From CAVVYW01 sp963752605 (GTDB lineage: Bacteria; Actinomycetota; Thermoleophilia; Solirubrobacterales; 70-9), in the NCBI GenBank assembly GCA_963752605.1, contig CAVVYW010000005.1, positions 868,001 through 932,000 of the forward strand: 64,000 nucleotides of DNA. The letters run 5' to 3'. Each line of letters starts with the position of its first letter. The first letter of the stretch is position 1. Both the position numbers and the translations under genes were made by a program. Positions 52,579-62,619 of this stretch are shown here, piece by piece. Below the pieces are notes generated by a model. It searched no databases. It saw nothing but the letters and a program-made list of their open reading frames with translations, and was not told where the DNA came from.

Positions 52579-53753
52579 GGACCCGAACCACGGCATGGCT
52601 GACCCGTGTCCTGGGCCCCAGCTGGCCGTCGTTCGCCGGGATCTTCATCGTCACCAATCTCGGCCTGCTGGCCGTCGGCGCCACGCTGCCCGTGCTCCCC
52701 CACTACGTCAAGGACGAGCTCAGCGGCACTGATTTGGAGGTCGGCATCGTCAGCGGGGCGTTCGCCCTGACCGGCATCGTCTGCCGGCCGATCGCCGGGA
52801 CCATGGCGGACCGCCGTGGGCGGCGGATCACGGTGGTGGCGGGCGCCGCCCTGGCCGTGATCGCCGGCGCCCTCCTCTTTCTCCCCGCCTCGATCCCCGG
52901 GCTGATCATCTCCAGATTCTTCCTGGGGGCCGGAGAGGGCACCGTCTTCACCGCCGGCTCGGCCTGGAACGTGGACATGGCTCCCGCCGAGCGCCGCGGC
53001 CGGATGATTGGCCTCTACGGGCTTGCGATTTGGACGGGCCTGACCCTGGGCCCGCCGATCGGGGTCCTCCTGGAGAACGCAGGCGGGTTCAACCTGGTCT
53101 GGGCCTTCGCGACCGGCGCTCCGCTACTCGGCGCGCTGATCGCCTCTCAGCTCCCGGAGAGCCACGTGAGCGGCGGCGAGGCCTCGCGCGGCTCGATCGT
53201 CTCCCGCGAGGCCCTCGCCCCGGGCGTGACCTTCGCCCTCAGCGTTTTCGGCTTCGCCGCGGTATCGGCCTTCATCGTGCTCAGCCTCGAGGACCGCGGG
53301 ATTGGCCACGGCGCCGAAGTGTTCAGCGTCTTCGCCGGCACCGTGGTGGCGACTCGGCTGTTCGCGGGTGGCCTCCCGGACCGCATCGGCGCTGCGCGCT
53401 GCGCCGTCGGGGCGGCTTTGGTCGAAGCCGTGGGATTGGTGCTGATCGGGGCAGCCGAGAGCCTGCCCGTAGTCATTCTCGGGGCGATGGGAATGGGCGC
53501 CGCCTTCTCGCTGCTCTTCCCTTCCCTCTCTCTGCTCGCGGTCGAGCGAGTCGTTCCGGAGCGCCGCGGCGCCGCGATGGGCACCTTCACCGCCGCCTTC
53601 GACCTCGGCATGCTGATCGGTTCGCCCCTCGTCGGCGCGGCGGCGTTGCTGGGCGGCTACGGCGCGGCCTTCTACCTCGCCGCGGCCGCGGCGCTCGCCT
53701 GCGCCGCATTGAGCGCCGGGTTCATCCGGGAGCCCCTGCCACAACGCGCCTGA
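52575..53753 (+). CDS. MFS-family transporter
   Basis: This 392-residue membrane protein has 12 hydrophobic segments. The cytoplasmic loop after TM2 reads RPIAGTMADRRGRRITVVAG, the MFS signature (GxxaDrxGrR), repeated in weaker form near 260 (FAGGLPDRIGAARCAVG). It starts by ATGA overlap with the acyl-CoA synthetase, so it may export or import a compound related to it. Direction and substrate unknown. Confidence 0.85.
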   Translation: MRTRTTAWLTRVLGPSWPSFAGIFIVTNLGLLAVGATLPVLPHYVKDELSGTDLEVGIVSGAFALTGIVCRPIAGTMADRRGRRITVVAGAALAVIAGALLFLPASIPGLIISRFFLGAGEGTVFTAGSAWNVDMAPAERRGRMIGLYGLAIWTGLTLGPPIGVLLENAGGFNLVWAFATGAPLLGALIASQLPESHVSGGEASRGSIVSREALAPGVTFALSVFGFAAVSAFIVLSLEDRGIGHGAEVFSVFAGTVVATRLFAGGLPDRIGAARCAVGAALVEAVGLVLIGAAESLPVVILGAMGMGAAFSLLFPSLSLLAVERVVPERRGAAMGTFTAAFDLGMLIGSPLVGAAALLGGYGAAFYLAAAAALACAALSAGFIREPLPQRA

Positions 53754-53770
53754 AGCCGCTGGGCCGGCGG

Positions 53771-54145
53771 CTAGCCGAGCGCGGCGCGGGCCTTCTCGAT
53801 GTCGTCGGTGACGATCACCAGGCGGACCCCGGTGAAGATCGTGTAGGCGACGTCGATGCTGACCCCCGCCTCCGCCAGGTCCCGTGTGATCTCCCCCATC
53901 GCTCCCGGCTTGTCATGCAGGTCGACCACGACCGCCTCGCGCTCGTCCGCGATCCCGAAGCCCGCCTGCTCCAAGGCCCGACTGGCAGTCGAGGCGTCCT
54001 CCACCAGTAGATGGATGAACCCCTTGCCGTCGCCGGTCACCGCACAGAGCCCCGCGATGTTGACTCCCGCCCTCCCGGTCGCCTCCCCGAGGTCGGCCAT
54101 TACCCCGGGCCGATTCTCGACGATCACGGTCAGATCGGTCGGCAT
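53771..54145 (-). CDS. Double ACT-domain protein
   Basis: The 124-residue cytoplasmic protein consists of two ACT repeats: TVIVENRPGVMADLGEATGR at the N-terminus and VVDLHDKPGAMGEITRDLAE from about residue 72. ACT domains bind amino acids and control enzymes. There is no catalytic domain, so it is a stand-alone sensor or subunit. It is convergent with the MFS gene (17-bp gap), and divergent from the DUF255 gene (61-bp gap). Confidence 0.85.
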   Translation of the reverse strand: MPTDLTVIVENRPGVMADLGEATGRAGVNIAGLCAVTGDGKGFIHLLVEDASTASRALEQAGFGIADEREAVVVDLHDKPGAMGEITRDLAEAGVSIDVAYTIFTGVRLVIVTDDIEKARAALG

Positions 54146-54206
54146 GCCGCCACATTAAACCCCGGAACGCGTTGTGAATCGGATCGCGGGGTAGCCTCAA
54201 GGGGAG

Positions 54207-56219
<2,013 letters not shown>

Positions 56220-56235
56220 CGCGCGGCTGGTTCTC

Positions 56236-56919
56236 GTGCACGGCGGGCTGGGCCCCGAGCTCACCTGGGAGCGACAGCGTTCGCTTGCCGAGCGCTGGGA
56301 GCTCGTCGTGCCCACCCGACGAGGGTTCCCCGGCGGCCCCGAGGCGTCGCATCAGGACTTCGACCGGGACGCAGAGGACCTCTCCCCGCTGCTCGCGGAT
56401 GGCGCCCACGTCGCCGGCTTCTCCTACGGCGGCTTGGGCACCTCGATCCTGGCCGGCCAGGAGCCCAAGCGCGTCAAATCCTTGACCCTGATCGAGGCCC
56501 CGCTCTATCTCGTCGCTCCCGAGGACCCCGACATCGAGGAGCTGGCTCGCGCCGGCGATGCCTTCCTGCGGGGTGATGCCGATCCCGAGGCCGAGGACGA
56601 GTTCCTGGCCAATGCAGGGCTTGGGCCCGAAGCGCCCGTCGAGCACGCCGAGGAGGTCGAGCAGGCCACCCAAGCCGCACGCGGCGGAAGATCACCTCGG
56701 GAAGCCACTCCCGATCTCGATGAGATCGTGAAGGGCGGGATCCCGGTCCTGGTCGTCTCCGGCGGGCATCACCGAGGGCTCGAGACCCTCTGCGACGCGC
56801 TCTCCGACCGACTGCGGGCGCGCCGCGAGGTCCTTCCCGGAGCGGGCCATGCCGTGCCCCGTGCGCCGGGATTCAACGAGATGCTCGAGGACTTTCTCCG
56901 CTCGGCCGAGAGCGAATAG
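56236..56919 (+). CDS. Alpha/beta hydrolase
   Basis: The 227-residue hydrolase has VHGGLGPELTW (oxyanion loop), the nucleophile elbow VAGFSYGGLGTS (GxSxG) and GAGHAVPRAPGFNE with the catalytic His. The fold's first strand (RLVLVHGG) begins before the annotated GTG at 56236; upstream in frame there is no ATG/GTG/TTG after a TGA near 56180, so translation may use a rare start such as CTG, or the strand is short. It starts 16 bp after the DUF255 gene. Substrate unknown. Confidence 0.8.
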   Translation: MHGGLGPELTWERQRSLAERWELVVPTRRGFPGGPEASHQDFDRDAEDLSPLLADGAHVAGFSYGGLGTSILAGQEPKRVKSLTLIEAPLYLVAPEDPDIEELARAGDAFLRGDADPEAEDEFLANAGLGPEAPVEHAEEVEQATQAARGGRSPREATPDLDEIVKGGIPVLVVSGGHHRGLETLCDALSDRLRARREVLPGAGHAVPRAPGFNEMLEDFLRSAESE

Positions 56920-56928
56920 CTTTCGGCC

Positions 56929-57705
56929 ATGCTCGAGGCGGCCGCATGGGGCCTGGTCGGTGCGTCCTCGCTCCTAATCGGGGCGCTCATCGGGATTCGG
57001 CTCCCGACGGCAGAGCGCGGAAAGCGCGCCAAACGCGTCAATCTCGCAGTTGGGCTGATCCTGGCCTTCGGTGCGGGAACCCTGATCAGCGCCGTCGCCT
57101 TCGAGCTGACCGAGGAGGCCTTTCACCTCGGTGGCGCAGACGCCGTCGCGGGAGGGCTCGCCGCGGGCGCGCTCGCCTATTTCGGCGGCAACCTTGTCAT
57201 CAGCCGCCGCGGCGGAGGCGAGCGAATGCACCCGGAAGGCCGGGCTGACGCTGACGCGTCCTCGGCGCTCCTGCTCGGGGCGGTCCTCGACGGCATCCCC
57301 GAGTCCGCCGTCCTCGGGATCACCCTGCTGGAGGCGGGCACGATCGGCGTCCCGATCCTCGCCGCGGTCTTCATCTCGAACCTGCCCGAGGCAATCTCGT
57401 CGTCCCGAGGGATGCTCAAGCAGGGGATCGCCACGGCGCGCATCCTCCGGACCTGGGGGCTCGTCTGCCTCGTCTCGGCCCTCTCCGCCGCCCTCGGATA
57501 CGGCCTCCTCAAGGACGCCTCCGGCAACCTCGTCGGCTTCATCCAGGCGTTCGCAGGTGGCGCAGTGCTGACGATGCTCTCCAGCACGATGTTCCCGACC
57601 GCGTACAAGCTGGAGCACAAGGTCGGCCCGGCCGCTCAGGGCGCGATCGGGCTCGCGACCGTCCTCGGCTTCGCCCTCGCCTACCTGCTCTCGACGCTCG
57701 AGTAA
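56929..57705 (+). CDS. ZIP-family transporter (second)
   Basis: The 258-residue membrane protein has about eight helices and the ZIP core LLLGAVLDGIPESAVLGITL and VFISNLPEAISSSRGMLKQG, in which Asp/Glu replaces the usual His of the first metal site. N-terminal Gly/Leu helices (VGASSLLIGALIGIRLPTA) follow directly. It is 9 bp after the hydrolase gene. Unlike the copy at 13.7 kb it has no extra domain and no linked regulator. The metal is not known. Its TAA is adjacent to the glnA stop. Confidence 0.8.
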   Translation: MLEAAAWGLVGASSLLIGALIGIRLPTAERGKRAKRVNLAVGLILAFGAGTLISAVAFELTEEAFHLGGADAVAGGLAAGALAYFGGNLVISRRGGGERMHPEGRADADASSALLLGAVLDGIPESAVLGITLLEAGTIGVPILAAVFISNLPEAISSSRGMLKQGIATARILRTWGLVCLVSALSAALGYGLLKDASGNLVGFIQAFAGGAVLTMLSSTMFPTAYKLEHKVGPAAQGAIGLATVLGFALAYLLSTLE

Positions 57706-59061
57706 CTAGAGAATCGGCAGGAAGTTCTGGATCTCGTACGGCGTCACCTGGACGCGGTAGTCCTCCCACTCCTGGCGCTTGATCTCGACGAACCGGTTGA
57801 AGGCATGCTCGCCGAGGACGCGCAGGACGAGCTCCGACTCGGCAGCGATCTCGATCGCCTCGCCGAGCGTCTCCGGAAGCTGCTCGATGCCGCGCCTCTG
57901 GCGCTCGTCGGGGGTCAGGTGGTAGAGGTTCTGCTCCATCGGCTCGGGGTTCTCGTAGCCCTTCTCGATCCCCTCGAGCCCCGCGTGCAGCATGCCCGCG
58001 AAACAGAGGTACGGATTGCAGGCCGGATCGGGGCAGCGCAGCTCGGCGCGGGTCGCCTGCTCCTTGCCCGGGTGGTAGAGCGGCACCCTGATCAGGGCCG
58101 AGCGGTTGCGGCGTGACCAGGCGAGGTAGACCGGCGCCTCGTAGCCGGGGACCAGGCGCTTGTAGGAGTTGACCCACTGCGCGAAGAGCGGCGCGATCTC
58201 CCGCGCGTGCTTCAGCTGACCGGCGATGAACGCCTTGGCGGTATCGGAGAGGAAGTACTGGTCGTCGGGATCGAAGAAGGCGTTCTTGCCGTCCTTCATC
58301 AGCGACTGGTGGACGTGCATCCCGGAGCCGTTCTCCCCCTGCAGCGGCTTCGGCATGAAGGTCGCGTACCAGCCGTACTTCATCGCGTACTCCTTGACCG
58401 TGATCCGGTAGGTCATGCAGTCGTCGGACATCGCGAGCGCGTCCTTGTACCGCATGTCCACCTCGTGCTGGGAGGGGCCAACCTCGTGGTGGGCGTACTC
58501 GACGTGGATGCCGAGCTGCTCCAGCGCGAGGATGGTCTCGCGGCGGACGTCGGAGCCGGCGTCGAGTGTGGTCAGGTCGAAGTAGCCGCCCTCGTCCAGC
58601 GTCTCGGGGGTGTGCCCGTTCTCGGGCTTGGCCGAGGTGAAGTAGAAGTACTCGAGCTCGGGGCCAATGTTGTACGCGTCGAAGCCCATGTCCCGCGCTC
58701 TGTCCAGGGCCCTCCGCATGATCCAGCGGGGATCGCCCTCGTAGGGATCGCCGCCGGGAACGCGGATGTCGCAGAACATCCTCGCCACCCGCTTCTCCTG
58801 CTCCGGGCGCCAGGGGATCAGCCTGAAGGTCGACGGGTCGGGCTGGGCGATCATGTCTGACTCCTCGATCGGGTTGAAGCCCGAGATCGAGGAGCCATCG
58901 AATCCCATGCCTCCCTCGAAGGCGTCCTCGAGCTCGGCCGCGTTGATCGAGAAGCTCTTCAGCTGCCCGAGCAGGTCGGTGAACCAGAGGCGCACGAAGC
59001 GGACGTCGGCCTCCTCGCAGTAGGCGAGCACGTCTTTCTCTGTGGTGGGTGTGTCAGGCAC
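57706..59061 (-). CDS. glnA: Glutamine synthetase, type I
   Basis: This 451-residue enzyme makes glutamine from glutamate, ammonia and ATP. Conserved blocks: FEGGMGFDGSSISGFNPIEE, EVGPSQHEVDMRYKDALAMS (metal site), NGSGMHVHQSLMKDGKNAFF and VYLAWSRRNRSALIRVP-like substrate region. The adenylylation-loop area reads EPMEQNLYHLTPDERQRRG. The canonical NLYDLPPEE form is altered, so covalent regulation is uncertain. The length equals the type I subunit. The upstream region (59062-59192) faces an AhpD-like gene and holds its operator-like repeat. Confidence 0.95.
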   Translation of the reverse strand: MPDTPTTEKDVLAYCEEADVRFVRLWFTDLLGQLKSFSINAAELEDAFEGGMGFDGSSISGFNPIEESDMIAQPDPSTFRLIPWRPEQEKRVARMFCDIRVPGGDPYEGDPRWIMRRALDRARDMGFDAYNIGPELEYFYFTSAKPENGHTPETLDEGGYFDLTTLDAGSDVRRETILALEQLGIHVEYAHHEVGPSQHEVDMRYKDALAMSDDCMTYRITVKEYAMKYGWYATFMPKPLQGENGSGMHVHQSLMKDGKNAFFDPDDQYFLSDTAKAFIAGQLKHAREIAPLFAQWVNSYKRLVPGYEAPVYLAWSRRNRSALIRVPLYHPGKEQATRAELRCPDPACNPYLCFAGMLHAGLEGIEKGYENPEPMEQNLYHLTPDERQRRGIEQLPETLGEAIEIAAESELVLRVLGEHAFNRFVEIKRQEWEDYRVQVTPYEIQNFLPIL

Positions 59062-59144
59062 GAGGGCGGAAACTTACTGATGGCTGGACATCCGGGCGCG
59101 GCCGCCCTGCGTACCTGAATGCACAACCTGAGGAGTGCTTGTAC

Positions 59145-59161
59145 ACTTACGTCACGTAAGT
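59145..59161. promoter_or_regulatory. Perfect inverted repeat, likely operator
   Basis: ACTTACGT-C-ACGTAAGT is an 8-bp perfect inverted repeat about a single C, 31 bp upstream of the AhpD-like start and in the divergent region with glnA. It is typical of a dimeric repressor site; the regulator is not identified. Confidence 0.6.
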
Positions 59162-59192
59162 AACAGGCTAAAAGTAAAGTAAGAGGCCCAGA

Positions 59193-59768
59193 TTGACCAT
59201 CAAGACTGAGGTAAGCCGCTTCCACATCCACGACGAGCTCACCGCTCCCGATGGAAGCGCTCCCCTGATCAAGAGCATCCAGCTGGCCGGCGGCGCCGTC
59301 TCGAAGTTCCTCGGCGTCCTCGCGGAGTCCCCCGCCGCCCTGCGCGCCTACACGCGCTTCCGGGCCGAGCTCCACAAGGGATCGCTCCCCGAGGCGACCC
59401 GCGAGCGGATCGGCCTCGCCGTCGCGGAGCGTCGCGACGACGCCTACACGCTGAACCAGTACGCGCGGACCGCGAAGGCCGCGGGGCTGGGTCTTGACGA
59501 GGTCGCCCGCGCCCGCGAGTTCACCTCCAGCGACGACAAGGAGCAGATCCTCCTGACCCTGCTCAAGGCCACCCTCGCCTACGACGAGCCGGTGCCGACC
59601 CACCTGGTCGAGGAGGCGCGCGAGGCCGGCTGGACCGACGAGCAGATCATCGAGGCGGTCGCCGAGATGGCACTGGCGCAGTTCCAGAGCCTGTTCGCGG
59701 CCGCCGCGGAGCTCCCGCTCGAGAGCTCCGACCCGGCGGTGCTGCAGTCAGCCGATAAGGCTGCTTAA
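59193..59768 (+). CDS. Carboxymuconolactone decarboxylase/AhpD-like protein lacking the CxxC
   Basis: The 191-residue helical protein has the AhpD-like layout (FLGVLAESPAALRAYTRFRA; LPEATRERIGLAVAERRDDA; ALAYDEPVPTHLVEEAREAG). Redox AhpD-type proteins have a C-x2-C-x3-H motif after the GLAVAE helix, but here the same place reads RRDDAYTLNQYAR, so alkylhydroperoxidase chemistry by this site is unlikely. The TTG start has AGAGG before it. It is preceded by an operator-like inverted repeat, so expression is probably controlled. Function unknown. Confidence 0.75.
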   Translation: MTIKTEVSRFHIHDELTAPDGSAPLIKSIQLAGGAVSKFLGVLAESPAALRAYTRFRAELHKGSLPEATRERIGLAVAERRDDAYTLNQYARTAKAAGLGLDEVARAREFTSSDDKEQILLTLLKATLAYDEPVPTHLVEEAREAGWTDEQIIEAVAEMALAQFQSLFAAAAELPLESSDPAVLQSADKAA

Positions 59769-59775
59769 CGGCAGC

Positions 59776-60213
59776 TCAGTAGCTCGGGGTAACGGTCGCC
59801 TCGAGGTAACCAGACCCAGCCTCGAGGAAGCCGATCGTCCGGGCGGTCTGCTTCGTCAGGTCCCACTTGTAGCCCTTGCGGTAGGGGCCGCGATCGATAA
59901 CCGTCGCGTCCACGCTCAGGCCGTTGTAGGTGAAGGTGACCTGCGTCCCGCAGGGGAGATTCTTGTGGGCGGTGCCGAGAGTGCCCTTGGTCAGCGGCAT
60001 CCCGCAGGCGGTCTGCTTGCCCCAGAACCCGGGGCCGTACCAGGTCGCCTTCTGCATCAGCGTCCAGCTCCCGGTGGTGGGTGCCGGAGCCGGCTCGGTG
60101 GTGGTCGTGCTCCCCGGAGTCGTGGTGCCGCCGGACTGCGCCTGGGCGCTCGAGGCACCGAACGCCAGCATGGCGAAACAGGCCATCCCTGCAACAGCGT
60201 GTCTTGTTCGCAT
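59776..60213 (-). CDS. Secreted RlpA-like double-psi beta-barrel protein
   Basis: The 145-residue exported protein has a signal peptide (RHAVAGMACFAMLAFGASSA), a Thr/Pro-rich linker and a compact C-terminal double-psi beta-barrel: ATWYGPGFWGKQTACGMPLT, GTAHKNLPCGTQVTFTYNGL and DRGPYRKGYKWDLTKQTART with the catalytic-type Asp. These are signatures of RlpA/EXPA-like domains that act on peptidoglycan. The ATG at 60213 follows GAGGAAGG. Upstream is a c-di-AMP riboswitch, as is common for actinobacterial cell-wall hydrolases. Confidence 0.88.
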   Translation of the reverse strand: MRTRHAVAGMACFAMLAFGASSAQAQSGGTTTPGSTTTTEPAPAPTTGSWTLMQKATWYGPGFWGKQTACGMPLTKGTLGTAHKNLPCGTQVTFTYNGLSVDATVIDRGPYRKGYKWDLTKQTARTIGFLEAGSGYLEATVTPSY

Positions 60214-60234
60214 GCGCGTCAGACCTTCCTCTTT

Positions 60235-60365
60235 CGTTGCTTACGGGGTTAGCTGACGGGCTCGCGCTGAAAGATCGCGCTACGCGACACAGTGGCCGCG
60301 ACTCGCCCCAACTCTGGGTCCCCCGATCTCCGGCTATGTGGTCCGGAGATTCAGCGGAAGTGAGC
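60235..60365 (-). promoter_or_regulatory. c-di-AMP (ydaO/yuaA) riboswitch
   Basis: On the minus strand ATCGGGGGACCCA..TTGGGGCGA (from 60327 down to about 60300) and GAGCCCGTCAGCTAACCCCG (60263 down) match the strongly conserved parts of the ydaO motif. The 3' end lies 25 nt before the RlpA-like ATG, so it probably controls that gene. In this class ligand binding usually turns the downstream gene off. Exact boundaries are approximate. Confidence 0.85.
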
Positions 60366-60461
60366 GCGGCACGGTAGCACAGCACCTGGGGGAGCTTCCA
60401 CCAATAAGTAGTTCGGAAGCTCACTAATGGCCTGAAGCTTCGAAACGATCCACCCAGCCAT

Positions 60462-61304
60462 ATGCTGCGGCCGATGCCGGGAGCACTGGTCACAGGCGCC
60501 GGCGGCGGCCTCGGCCTCGCCATCGCCCGCCGTCTGGCCCGCCGCAGCTTCGAGGTGACTCTCAGCGACGTCGACGGGGACGCCGTTGAGCGAGAGGCCG
60601 CGGAGCTCGGCGAGCGCGCCCACCCGTTGAGGCTCGACGTCACCGACCTGCAGGCCTGCCGCGCGGCGGCGGCGGAGGTCAGGGAGCGCGCCGGCTCGCT
60701 GGACGTCTGGGTGAACAACGCCGGCATCCTGATCACCGGAGCGACCTACGAGCAGGAGCTGGAGACGCACCGCCGGATGCTGGAGGTGAACGCCGTCGGC
60801 ACCTACAACGGGACGCTGGCCGCGCTCGAGCTGATGCGACCGGTCGGTCGCGGCCACGTGATCAACGTGATCTCGTTGGCCGGCCTGGCGGCCGCGCCCG
60901 GCCTCGGCGGATACGCCGCGAGCAAGCACGCCGCGATCGCCTTCAGCCTCAGCACCCTCGCCGACCTCCGGAACGCCGGGGTCAAGGGCATCCACATCTC
61001 GACCGTCTGCCCCGACGGAGTGTGGACGCCGATGATCCAGGACAAGCTCGACGACCCCAACGACGCCCTCTCCTTCTCCGGGAAGATGCTGATGCCCGAC
61101 GAGGTGGCGGAGCGGGTCGAGCGCCTGCTCGAGAAGCCGAAGCCGGTCGTCACCATTCCGGGCTGGCGGGGCCGCTTCGTCCGCTTCTTCGACCGCCACC
61201 CGGCGATGGCGGTGCGCCTCACTCCCCTGCTCATGCGCGACGCGCTGAGGCGCCAGTCCCGTTTCCGCAAGAAGGTCGCGAAGGGCGAGTGGCCACCGAG
61301 CTAG
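60462..61304 (+). CDS. Short-chain dehydrogenase/reductase
   Basis: This is a 280-residue SDR: TGAGGGLGLAIARRLARRSF (nucleotide loop), NNAGILITGATYEQE, VISLAGLAAAPGLGGYAASK (catalytic Tyr-x3-Lys) and a C-terminal Arg-rich membrane-interfacial segment (GWRGRFVRFFDRHPAMAVRL). The length and basic C-terminus resemble SDRs that act on hydrophobic or lipid substrates. The start is ATG 60462. It is followed by a methyltransferase-like gene 68 bp after its end. Substrate unknown. Confidence 0.88.
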   Translation: MLRPMPGALVTGAGGGLGLAIARRLARRSFEVTLSDVDGDAVEREAAELGERAHPLRLDVTDLQACRAAAAEVRERAGSLDVWVNNAGILITGATYEQELETHRRMLEVNAVGTYNGTLAALELMRPVGRGHVINVISLAGLAAAPGLGGYAASKHAAIAFSLSTLADLRNAGVKGIHISTVCPDGVWTPMIQDKLDDPNDALSFSGKMLMPDEVAERVERLLEKPKPVVTIPGWRGRFVRFFDRHPAMAVRLTPLLMRDALRRQSRFRKKVAKGEWPPS

Positions 61305-61372
61305 CTCCCCCTCCCCGCGGCCCCCACGATCCGGGTCGGCGGGCGGGTCGCTTCTACACGAACCGAGGCAGG

Positions 61373-61936
61373 ATGCCTCTGGGCGCCTGGCTCCGCTATC
61401 CGGCCGTGCGGCTGCGCGCTCGCCGATCCGAGCCGCCGGAGCGCCCGTGGATCGTCCCGGCTGCGATCGGCTGGCTGCGACGCAACATCCGGCGCGACTG
61501 GTCGATCCTCGAGCTGGGCTCCGGCCGGTCGACGATCTGGTTCGCCCCTCGCGCCGACCGGATCATCAGCCTCGAGGACAACGAGTTCTGGTTCCGGTGG
61601 ACGCGGCAGCGCCTCACCGAGAAGGGGCTCGACGCCGACCTGAGGCTCTCGCCGGTCGAGAGCCTTCCCACCGAGGTGGCGGCGTTCGACGACGGGAGCT
61701 TCGATCTGGTGGTCGTCGACTTCCTCGAGTCCCCCGAGGTGACCAGGATCGACGCGCTCCGCCCGGCGCGCGGCAAGGTCCGGCCCGGCGGCCACCTGCT
61801 GCTGGACGACTCCGACCGGCCCGGCTACGCCGAGGCCTACGAGCTGCTCGACGGCTGGCGGGAGCGCCGCTTCGTCGGCGTCAAGGACGAGTGGCCCGAG
61901 GCCTGCGAGACGGCGATCTTCCAGCGGCCCGGCTGA
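61373..61936 (+). CDS. Class I SAM-dependent methyltransferase-like protein
   Basis: The 187-residue protein has the SAM-binding loop SILELGSGRSTIWFAPRADR, an acidic ribose-binding position (ISLEDNEFWFRW) and VVDFLESPEVTRIDALRPAR, DDSDRPGYAEAYELL later. It looks like a short class I methyltransferase, close to FkbM-type or unassigned enzymes. The start at ATG 61373 (GAGGCAGG upstream) is preferred, but a GTG at about 61291, overlapping the SDR end, could add 27 residues. It ends before the bidirectional hairpin at 61952. Confidence 0.75.
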   Translation: MPLGAWLRYPAVRLRARRSEPPERPWIVPAAIGWLRRNIRRDWSILELGSGRSTIWFAPRADRIISLEDNEFWFRWTRQRLTEKGLDADLRLSPVESLPTEVAAFDDGSFDLVVVDFLESPEVTRIDALRPARGKVRPGGHLLLDDSDRPGYAEAYELLDGWRERRFVGVKDEWPEACETAIFQRPG

Positions 61937-61951
61937 ATCGCCCCACAACTA

Positions 61952-61977
61952 GAGGAGGCCCCTGACGGGGCCTCCTC
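61952..61977. terminator. Bidirectional intrinsic terminator
   Basis: An 11-bp perfect stem (61952-61962 with 61967-61977, loop TGAC) lies between the methyltransferase-like gene (plus strand) and the 3' end of rnpB (minus strand). It may serve both. Confidence 0.75.
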
Positions 61978-61981
61978 CTTA

Positions 61982-62315
61982 GCGAGCCTGTAAGCCGGAT
62001 CCTGTCGTGAGCAACCATCCATCTGAGCGGCCTACCTGGACCTGACCGGGCCGGATCATCGGTCCTGCTTGGCCTTGCACCGGGCGGGGTTTGCCGTGCG
62101 CCCCACGTCACCGTGGCGCCGGTGCGCTCTTACCGCACCATTTCACCTTTGCCTGTGCGCGACTCACGTGTGGCCGCGCCATCGGCCGTGTCTTTTCTGT
62201 GGCACTTTCCCGCGGGTTTCCCCGGGTGGGCGTTACCCACCGCCCTCGCCCTCTGGTGTCCGGACTTTCCTCGAATCATCACCTCCTGGCGATGTTCCGC
62301 GGTTGCCTGGCTCGC
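61982..62315 (-). ncRNA. rnpB: RNase P RNA, bacterial type A
   Basis: The catalytic RNA of RNase P matures tRNA 5' ends. On the minus strand the 5' part contains GAGGAAAGTCCGGACACC and the 3' part contains ACAGGATCCGGCTTACAGG, both diagnostic. The terminal helix P1 is visible: GCGAGCC at the 5' end pairs exactly with GGCTCGC at the 3' end, which sets the ends at about 62315 and 61982. It is about 334 nt, normal for actinobacteria. Confidence 0.95.
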
Positions 62316-62403
62316 ACGAGCCATGGTAGCCGCGATCGCGCCCCCGGCCAGCCGGGCGGGGGTGGGTGGGAAAACGGGGTCGCGATGCGGATGGGGCTGA
62401 GGC

Positions 62404-62619
62404 TCAGGGCTGGAGAAGCTGCGAGCCGCAGCTGCTGCAGGCCGATGAAGCAAGGAGCGTCGCCGAGCAGACGGGGCACTCGGCCCGGCCGCGAGCCTCC
62501 AAGGCCTCCCACACGTCGAGGATCGAGTCCTCGAGCGTCACCTCGGACGGCTCGAACAGCCGGTCCTCCGAGCGCTTTTCCTTCGGTCCCGCGACCGGGG
62601 CCTCGAGGGCGACGGTCAC
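62404..62619 (-). CDS. Small zinc-ribbon-like protein coupled to lexA
   Basis: The 71-residue product ends with ECPVCSATLLASSACSSCGS, a CxxC...CxxC zinc ribbon. The N-terminal half is acidic and unstructured. Its GTG overlaps the lexA stop (GTGA), so it is probably co-induced with lexA in DNA damage. Function unknown. Confidence 0.65.
   Translation of the reverse strand: MTVALEAPVAGPKEKRSEDRLFEPSEVTLEDSILDVWEALEARGRAECPVCSATLLASSACSSCGSQLLQP

Noticed and set aside
53745..53772. A short hairpin (AGCCGC...GCGGCT) between the MFS and ACT genes as a terminator
   Set aside because: The stem is only 6 bp with no following U-rich run; not strong enough to annotate.
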